This document shows, in pieces, positions 7,205-10,905 of a stretch of 10,905 nucleotides of DNA. Where the stretch lies: positions 1 to 10,905 of the forward strand of contig JAOZLO010000059.1 in assembly GCA_029934775.1 (NCBI GenBank), read 5' to 3'. Positions within the stretch are counted from its first letter, which is position 1, and every line of letters starts with the position of its first letter. Origin of the DNA: Desulfocapsaceae bacterium. Its GTDB lineage: Bacteria; Desulfobacterota; Desulfobulbia; Desulfobulbales; Desulfocapsaceae. The notes beneath the pieces are model-generated. The model was not told the DNA's origin and did no database searches. It was given only the letters and a program-made list of their open reading frames with translations. Made by a program: the position numbers and the translations under genes.

Positions 7205-7980
7205 ACCAACTCCTCGGCTTTAAAAACAGGGCCGTTTAAACACACATGGGCGTAGGTTCCTTTACTGGTGGGCCTGCTGCATCCCAGACATGCACCCATG
7301 CCGCAAGCCATGACACTCTCTACTGATACCTGGCAGGCAACGTTACGAACTTTGCATATTTCATACACCCTGGCCATCATCGGCTCCGGCCCACAGGTAT
7401 AAACAGTGCACCTGTTGTGCAATTCAAGGGAACTCAAGATGTCTGTAACAAGCCCGTGGTGCCCATAAGAACCATCGTCGGTTGCCAATAGCATTTTTAT
7501 TCCAAATTCCTTGAAATCCTTTACAAGTGGTTCCACCTCAACTTTTTCCCGACCTCCAAGGATGATCTGATCATTACCGCAATCACCTTTCAGGCGACAA
7601 ATACTTTTAGCCAGAAAGAGCATAGGTGCTATCCCCAACCCTCCACCAACAATCAGGGCCGGGAAATTTTCATGGATGACAAACCCTTTTCCCAAAGGTC
7701 CAAAAACAGACAGATCATCCCCTGCTTTGATACGTGCAAGCATGTCCGTGCCCCGGCCCACTATTTTAAAATAAATCTGAATCTGCCCATTTGTACTTGT
7801 CTGATGAATTGAAAAAGGTCTCCTTAAAAGAGGATCTTTACCAAAACCAGCACGAATCATCACAAACTGACCGGCTTTAGCACTCCTGGCAATATCTGGT
7901 GAGTCGAGTGTCAAACGATAATTTTTCTCTGAGAACTGCTCCGTGCGTATAACGGTTGCTTTTTCCTGATATTGTGACAT
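7192..7980 (-). CDS. pyrK: Dihydroorotate dehydrogenase electron transfer subunit (FAD, 2Fe-2S)
   Basis: This is the electron-transfer partner of PyrD in the class 1B PyrD2K2 complex. It carries electrons from the catalytic FMN through a 2Fe-2S cluster and FAD to NAD+. The order is a ferredoxin-reductase-like FAD domain with RRPFSI (53-58) and GPLGKGF, then the pyridine-nucleotide domain with VGGGLGIAPM (111-120), LGGR and TCGPEPMM (195-202). The C-terminal cluster site has cysteines 226, 231, 234 and 247 in CGMGACLGC...C, the usual PyrK spacing. The 262-residue length is normal. It is the first gene of the - strand operon. Its ribosome site is weak (AAGG eleven bases upstream). A possible -10 box lies about 70 bp upstream, in the palindrome at 8042-8056. 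Confidence 0.96.
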   Translation of the reverse strand: MSQYQEKATVIRTEQFSEKNYRLTLDSPDIARSAKAGQFVMIRAGFGKDPLLRRPFSIHQTSTNGQIQIYFKIVGRGTDMLARIKAGDDLSVFGPLGKGFVIHENFPALIVGGGLGIAPMLFLAKSICRLKGDCGNDQIILGGREKVEVEPLVKDFKEFGIKMLLATDDGSYGHHGLVTDILSSLELHNRCTVYTCGPEPMMARVYEICKVRNVACQVSVESVMACGMGACLGCSRPTSKGTYAHVCLNGPVFKAEELVWNS

Positions 7981-8041
7981 AGTAACGAGTACCTTATTAC
8001 AGAAAGCCTGTTATGAAAAAGAAATATTTTACCGTATTGCT

Positions 8042-8056
8042 TTGATATTATATCAA
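8042..8056 (-). promoter_or_regulatory. 15-bp palindrome containing TATAAT upstream of pyrK
   Basis: TTGATAT (8042-8048) and ATATCAA (8050-8056) are exact reverse complements around one central base. On the - strand the palindrome contains a perfect TATAAT (8052-8047), about 67 bp before the pyrK start, so it may be the -10 box of the pyrKD-aroA operon. No good -35 hexamer lies 16-18 bp upstream of it, since that position falls inside the heptamer repeat. The symmetric TTGAT/ATCAA halves recall FNR/CRP-type operators, but the spacer is 5 nt, not the usual 4. Confidence 0.35.
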
Positions 8057-8063
8057 TATTTTT

Positions 8064-8119
8064 AGTTATCAGTTTTCAGTATGCAGTTATCAGTAACAGA
8101 TAACTGCATACTGAAAACT
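8064..8119. repeat. Heptamer-based repeat element with 21-bp perfect inverted repeat
   Basis: The 56 bases divide into eight 7-mers. They read AGTTATC (8064), AGTTTTC (8071), AGTATGC (8078), AGTTATC (8085), a spacer AGTAACA (8092-8098), then GATAACT (8099), GCATACT (8106) and GAAAACT (8113). The last three are the exact reverse complements of the 7-mers at 8085, 8078 and 8071. This makes a 21-bp perfect stem (8071-8091 with 8099-8119) and a 7-nt loop. It sits between the divergent genes pyrK and pilD. AGTTATC/AGTTTTC-type heptamer runs are a familiar style of intergenic repeat in some bacterial genomes. As RNA on either strand it would fold into a strong hairpin, but no T run follows. Confidence 0.85.
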
Positions 8120-8186
8120 TTCGGTTGGGGGGAAATGCATTCTCGGACAGCCTCCCAGGTTATCTATATAAAAATTCACTCATATA

Positions 8187-8978
8187 ATGCAAACAGAACC
8201 TGCTTTCTTACTCCTTGCTGCCCTGTTTGGCACGATCATCGGTAGTTTTCTTAATGTCGTTATCCTGCGGCTTCCGGAAGAAAATGGATCTATTGTCTAT
8301 CCAGCCTCCCATTGCCCCAAATGTCTCAACCCTCTTTCATGGTACGAGAATCTACCCATCTTAAGCTACATTATTCTTCGCGGTAAATGCTCGCACTGCC
8401 ACATATCAATCTCTCTTCAATACCCCGTAGTTGAGACACTTAGCGGATTACTGGCCGCCGCAATCTGCTACAAATTTAACTTTTCAATACAGGCTGGAGC
8501 TTATTTTCTTCTTGCAGCAGCCCTTCTGGTGATTATCTTCATAGATATTCACCATCAAATCATTCCCGACATCATCAGTCTCCCGGGTATCATCCTTGGT
8601 TTCTTGTTTTCCTTTCTCAACAGCAACGTAACCTGGCAGAGTTCCCTGATTGGGTTACTCCTCGGAGGAGGTGTTCTCTATACTATTGCCTTCCTATACT
8701 CACTTTTGCGGAAACAGGACGGTATGGGCGGTGGGGATATAAAACTCCTTGCCATGATCGGGGCATGGCTTGGGTGGCAGTCTCTTCCTTTTGTCATTCT
8801 TATCAGTTCTGCTACCGGATCCGTCGTTGGACTGATTGCAATGAGATGGCAAAAAAAAGGAGGAAGCACCAGAATCCCATTCGGCCCGTTTCTGTCCTGC
8901 AGTGCATTGATTTATCTCTTCTATTCAGAGAGGATACTCTATTTTTATCATCTCTATATCACCGGCCAGTGGCCATAA
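8187..8978 (+). CDS. pilD: Prepilin peptidase / N-methyltransferase (A24 family)
   Basis: This inner-membrane aspartyl protease cleaves the leader of type IV prepilins and pseudopilins and usually N-methylates the new N-terminus. The N-terminus FGTIIGSFLNVVILRLP is the hallmark of the family. A cytoplasmic zinc-binding insert follows with CPKC (43-46) and CSHC (68-71). The catalytic aspartates are D120 in FIDIHHQIIPD and D184 in GMGGGDIKLLAMIGAWLGW. Seven to eight hydrophobic segments are visible, and the 263-residue length is typical. The start is fixed by an in-frame TAA at 8169-8171 and by alignment of the conserved N-terminus, yet no Shine-Dalgarno precedes it (CACTCATATA before ATG). No pilin genes lie in the window, so it may serve a type IV pilus or a type II secretion system encoded elsewhere. 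It converges with the next gene, with six bases between the stop codons. Confidence 0.95.
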   Translation: MQTEPAFLLLAALFGTIIGSFLNVVILRLPEENGSIVYPASHCPKCLNPLSWYENLPILSYIILRGKCSHCHISISLQYPVVETLSGLLAAAICYKFNFSIQAGAYFLLAAALLVIIFIDIHHQIIPDIISLPGIILGFLFSFLNSNVTWQSSLIGLLLGGGVLYTIAFLYSLLRKQDGMGGGDIKLLAMIGAWLGWQSLPFVILISSATGSVVGLIAMRWQKKGGSTRIPFGPFLSCSALIYLFYSERILYFYHLYITGQWP

Positions 8979-8984
8979 GGCCTA

Positions 8985-9632
8985 CTACCTGCCGACCTGA
9001 GCATTAAGTTTTTTACCCAGTTTATGCCCCTCTTCCAAGGCAATATTGTTCTGTTCTCGATTATGCCCGTATCCCGGATATTTTTTTCTAAACCAGGAAT
9101 TTTCTTTGCGAACCATTTTTCCACGCATCTGCAGAATAAGACCGATGGTTCGCCACGGTTCATGAATGAGATGAGTAAATACAATGGGATCTTCAACTAC
9201 AGCGGCACCACATCTTTTAAGCCGTCTGCCAAGCCCCCAGTTATGAACGCGCCAATAGGCCCTGCATGATATGAATGGAATCACATGCTGATCGCCACAC
9301 ACATCCCTACCAAAACGATCTAAAAACTCAATAACAGGACCACTTGGATTATAGGACCACGTAGGCCCGGCAATAATAACCCTGTCCCAATTCCCGTAAC
9401 ACTTTTCATCTAAAACCTCGATTTCAAATCTTTTCTGAAAAAATGTTTCTACGGTAGCCTTTATCAAACCAGCGTAAGATTTGAATGGAAACTCATAGGG
9501 TGAAACCGGTACTAACCTTTGAACAGTAACCTCAACACCTTCGCATTCAAGTCCTTCAATAAACTTATTAAGCATAAGTTTTGTCTGGCGGGTAAAAGAA
9601 TAAAATACTATGAGTACCCGTTTTTTATGCAA
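8985..9632 (-). CDS. Flavodoxin-like protein
   Basis: The 215-residue protein has a flavodoxin fold signature. It begins KKRVLIVFYSFTRQTKLM (residues 3-20), a beta strand followed by the FMN-phosphate loop (S-F-T-R-Q-T). A second strand ends in VIIAGPTWSYNPSGPVIEFLD (85-105), the loop that normally packs on the flavin ring. The C-terminus EEGHKLGKKL is a typical last helix. The middle part (about 40-75) and the tail (about 160-200, basic and aromatic) are insertions relative to a minimal flavodoxin and give no further clue. The start appears to be TTG 9632, with GAGAG six bases upstream; no in-frame ATG is available before a TAA at 9663-9665. It may be a quinone or other NAD(P)H-dependent reductase, an electron carrier, or related to the flavodoxin-like dialkylresorcinol-condensing family. 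The specific role is not recognisable. Its first eight bases overlap the small ORF upstream. Confidence 0.8.
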   Translation of the reverse strand: MHKKRVLIVFYSFTRQTKLMLNKFIEGLECEGVEVTVQRLVPVSPYEFPFKSYAGLIKATVETFFQKRFEIEVLDEKCYGNWDRVIIAGPTWSYNPSGPVIEFLDRFGRDVCGDQHVIPFISCRAYWRVHNWGLGRRLKRCGAAVVEDPIVFTHLIHEPWRTIGLILQMRGKMVRKENSWFRKKYPGYGHNREQNNIALEEGHKLGKKLNAQVGR

Positions 9633-9822
9633 TGACTGCTCTCTTTTTTGGTAGCCTGGAAATTATCTTTTCTGCGTTCTCACACCTCTCAAGCAGGATA
9701 CTGTGCTGATCATCCCACCAAGAAATATTGGTCAGAATAGGAGTCAATATTTTTGAAAAGGTACGTATTTTATAACCATCCAAGCTATGTTTTTCCGGAT
9801 ATAATAAATACGTATTTACCAC
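9625..9822 (-). CDS. Possible small protein or gene remnant, 65 residues, unknown
   Basis: This is an open frame from GTG 9822 to TAA 9625-9627, whose end overlaps the TTG start of the flavodoxin-like gene by eight bases, as in translationally coupled pairs. The product has a plausible composition: SLDGYKIRTFSKILTPILTNISWWDDQHSILLERCENAEKIISRL, then a basic tail. It has no signal peptide, membrane segment or motif that I recognise. The GTG start lies only six bases after the T run of the dsrP terminator and has no obvious ribosome site. It would therefore need read-through or be the 3' remnant of a decayed longer gene. It may also simply be a chance ORF within the leader of the flavodoxin-like gene. 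Confidence 0.35.
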   Translation of the reverse strand: MVNTYLLYPEKHSLDGYKIRTFSKILTPILTNISWWDDQHSILLERCENAEKIISRLPKKRAVIA

Positions 9823-9828
9823 GTTCCC

Positions 9829-9859
9829 AAAAAAAAAGCCCCCGACAAGTGCCGAGAGC
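9829..9859 (-). terminator. Intrinsic terminator after dsrP
   Basis: Read on the - strand, GCTCTCGGC pairs with GTCGGGGGC over nine consecutive pairs (three of them G-U) around an ACTT loop, followed at once by nine T residues (9837-9829). It lies 29 bases past the dsrP stop. The G-U pairs would become C-A mismatches on the + strand, so it is specific to - strand transcription. It marks the end of the operon containing dsrP. Confidence 0.92.
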
Positions 9860-9888
9860 TTTGAAAAACATCTTTAGAATATGTTATT

Positions 9889-10905
9889 TTATGCTTCCAC
9901 CTCATGCTCTACATCAACTGCAATTTTATACATTAACGTTACAAGCAAAAATCCAGTAGCCCAGATGCCTAAAGTAATTCCAATCTCATTCGCAGTTGGG
10001 TAATACTCCACAATCTCATGAAGAGGATTTATAACCAGACCACCCAGCACAAATCCAAGCCCCTTATCAAGCCACAGGGCAAAGAAAATCATACCGCATC
10101 CAATTCCAACCATCAAATCAGTGGAGACTTTTCTGATTTTCATATATGCAAAGAGCCCAAGTCCACCAAAGCAGAGAAAAACTGAACTCCACATAAACGG
10201 CACAAGGTTATTATACACATGTCCGTTATGCTCCAGGCCAAAGAAGAGATATTCGAGAGAATGCATATGTCCTGGAATATTTGAATAATACCCTACAAAA
10301 AATTCCAGGCAGACAAAAAATGCATTAATAAGGGCTGCATACATAATAATAGTCGTCAATTTACTGATGGCTTCTTTTCCCGCATCAAAGTTGGCCACAC
10401 GCTTCATGACCAGACATGCGATAACGATCAGGGCAGGTCCGGCGGCAAAGGCTGAGGCAAGAAATCGCGGTGCAGTGATCGCAGAAAGCCAAAAGTGGCG
10501 ACCAGGCAGACCACAGTAGAGCATTGCTGTGACAGTATGAATTGAAACTGCAAACGGTATTGAAAGATAAACAAAGAAATAGACCCATTTGGGCGGTTTA
10601 ACCTGTTTACGCTCCGCCGTAAGAATAACCCAGGCACAGATAACGTTTAGCCCGAGATATCCAAGCAATACAACCATGTCCCAAAACAGCATGGAATTAG
10701 GAGTCGGATGCAGCATCATGTTCAATCCGCGCAAGGGCTGACCAATATCGGCCATGATAAACATGAGACACATAATGATTGCCGAAATGGCAAGAAACTC
10801 ACCAAGAATTGTGAGACGTCCGAAGACCTTATAGTTATGAATATAGTACGGAAGAACGAGCATCAGCCCTCCCGCAGCCACACCAACGAGAAAGGTAAAC
10901 TGCGA
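9889..10905 (-). CDS. dsrP: DsrP, NrfD-family membrane subunit of the DsrMKJOP complex (5' truncated by window edge)
   Basis: The frame is open to the right edge (encoding SQFTFLVGVAAGG at the edge), so the GTG at 10881 is internal and roughly the first 50-70 residues are missing. The 338 visible residues contain about nine hydrophobic segments of the NrfD/PsrC family. Blocks characteristic of DsrP are VLPYYIHNYKVFGRLTILGE, IGQPLRGLNMMLHPTPNSMLFWDMVVL, AVSIHTVTAMLYCGLPGRHFW, PGHMHSLEYLFFGLEHNGH, NLVPFMWSS and WLDKGLGFVLGG. In sulfate reducers the DsrMKJOP complex links the menaquinone pool to the DsrC/dissimilatory sulfite reductase cycle, and DsrP is its quinone-interacting integral membrane subunit with no cofactor of its own. 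It is normally the last gene of dsrMKJOP, which fits the strong terminator directly downstream. Other NrfD paralogues (QrcD, HmcC) are less likely. Confidence 0.87.
   Translation of the reverse strand, partial: SQFTFLVGVAAGGLMLVLPYYIHNYKVFGRLTILGEFLAISAIIMCLMFIMADIGQPLRGLNMMLHPTPNSMLFWDMVVLLGYLGLNVICAWVILTAERKQVKPPKWVYFFVYLSIPFAVSIHTVTAMLYCGLPGRHFWLSAITAPRFLASAFAAGPALIVIACLVMKRVANFDAGKEAISKLTTIIMYAALINAFFVCLEFFVGYYSNIPGHMHSLEYLFFGLEHNGHVYNNLVPFMWSSVFLCFGGLGLFAYMKIRKVSTDLMVGIGCGMIFFALWLDKGLGFVLGGLVINPLHEIVEYYPTANEIGITLGIWATGFLLVTLMYKIAVDVEHEVEA

Noticed and set aside
8064..8119. Repeat array as a mini CRISPR
   Set aside because: The units are 7 bases with no unique spacers, the layout is mirror-symmetric, and no cas gene is present.
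8165..8188. TATATA/TATAAT at the pilD start as a promoter for a leaderless mRNA
   Set aside because: The region is AT-rich, no -35 hexamer sits at suitable spacing, and the TATAAT overlaps the start codon itself.
8964..8982. Overlapping GGCC-based hairpins at the end of pilD as a terminator
   Set aside because: Stems are only four base pairs and no T run follows on either strand. They are probably chance within GC-rich codons.
9762..9818. Repeated TACGTATTT and the 14-bp palindrome at 9805-9818 as regulator sites
   Set aside because: The sequences are AT-rich and only two partial copies occur, with no link to a visible promoter. There is too little support to call an operator.
9753..9959. 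68-residue + strand ORF across the dsrP terminator
   Set aside because: It runs through the terminator hairpin and into the end of dsrP on the opposite strand. It has no ribosome site and no recognisable protein features.

Overview
The window reads as a chromosomal segment of a Gram-negative, sulfate-reducing bacterium, most likely a member of the Desulfobacterota. The strongest sign is the membrane quinol-interacting subunit DsrP, which is the last gene of the dsrMKJOP respiratory operon. An LptD outer-membrane barrel, two periplasmic lytic transglycosylases and a type IV prepilin peptidase show a diderm envelope. No phage, plasmid, IS, CRISPR, tRNA or rRNA gene was seen.

Left part (1-4877, + strand): a compact envelope-biogenesis cluster. 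It holds the 3' end of lptD (cut by the window edge), a DHH-family phosphoesterase, an MltB-type lytic transglycosylase, an MltA-type lytic transglycosylase and a secreted CsgG-like protein with a C-terminal FlgT-C-like domain. The last four genes are separated by an overlap of 17 bp and gaps of 17 and 39 bp, so they are probably co-transcribed. lptD may feed into them across 117 bp that contain a stem-loop.

Middle part (4953-7980, - strand): a likely pyrK-pyrD-aroA operon. It encodes the two subunits of class 1B dihydroorotate dehydrogenase (pyrimidine synthesis) followed by EPSP synthase (shikimate pathway). A 13-bp perfect hairpin separates it tail-to-tail from the CsgG-like gene and covers the aroA stop codon.

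The gap at 7981-8186 lies between divergent pyrK and pilD. It contains a 15-bp palindrome that holds a perfect TATAAT on the - strand. It also contains a 56-bp heptamer-based element: four direct 7-mers, a spacer, then three of the 7-mers as reverse complements, giving a 21-bp perfect inverted repeat.

Right part: prepilin peptidase pilD (+) converges with a flavodoxin-like gene (-). A possible 65-residue ORF of unknown function overlaps the start of the flavodoxin-like gene. A textbook intrinsic terminator on the - strand ends the operon whose last gene is dsrP. dsrP itself runs off the right edge.

I found no clearly new defence or mobile system. The items most worth a second look are the heptamer repeat element, the small ORF plus flavodoxin-like pair behind the dsrP terminator, the envelope gene cluster with its non-lipidated CsgG-like protein, and the unusual start region of the MltB-type gene.
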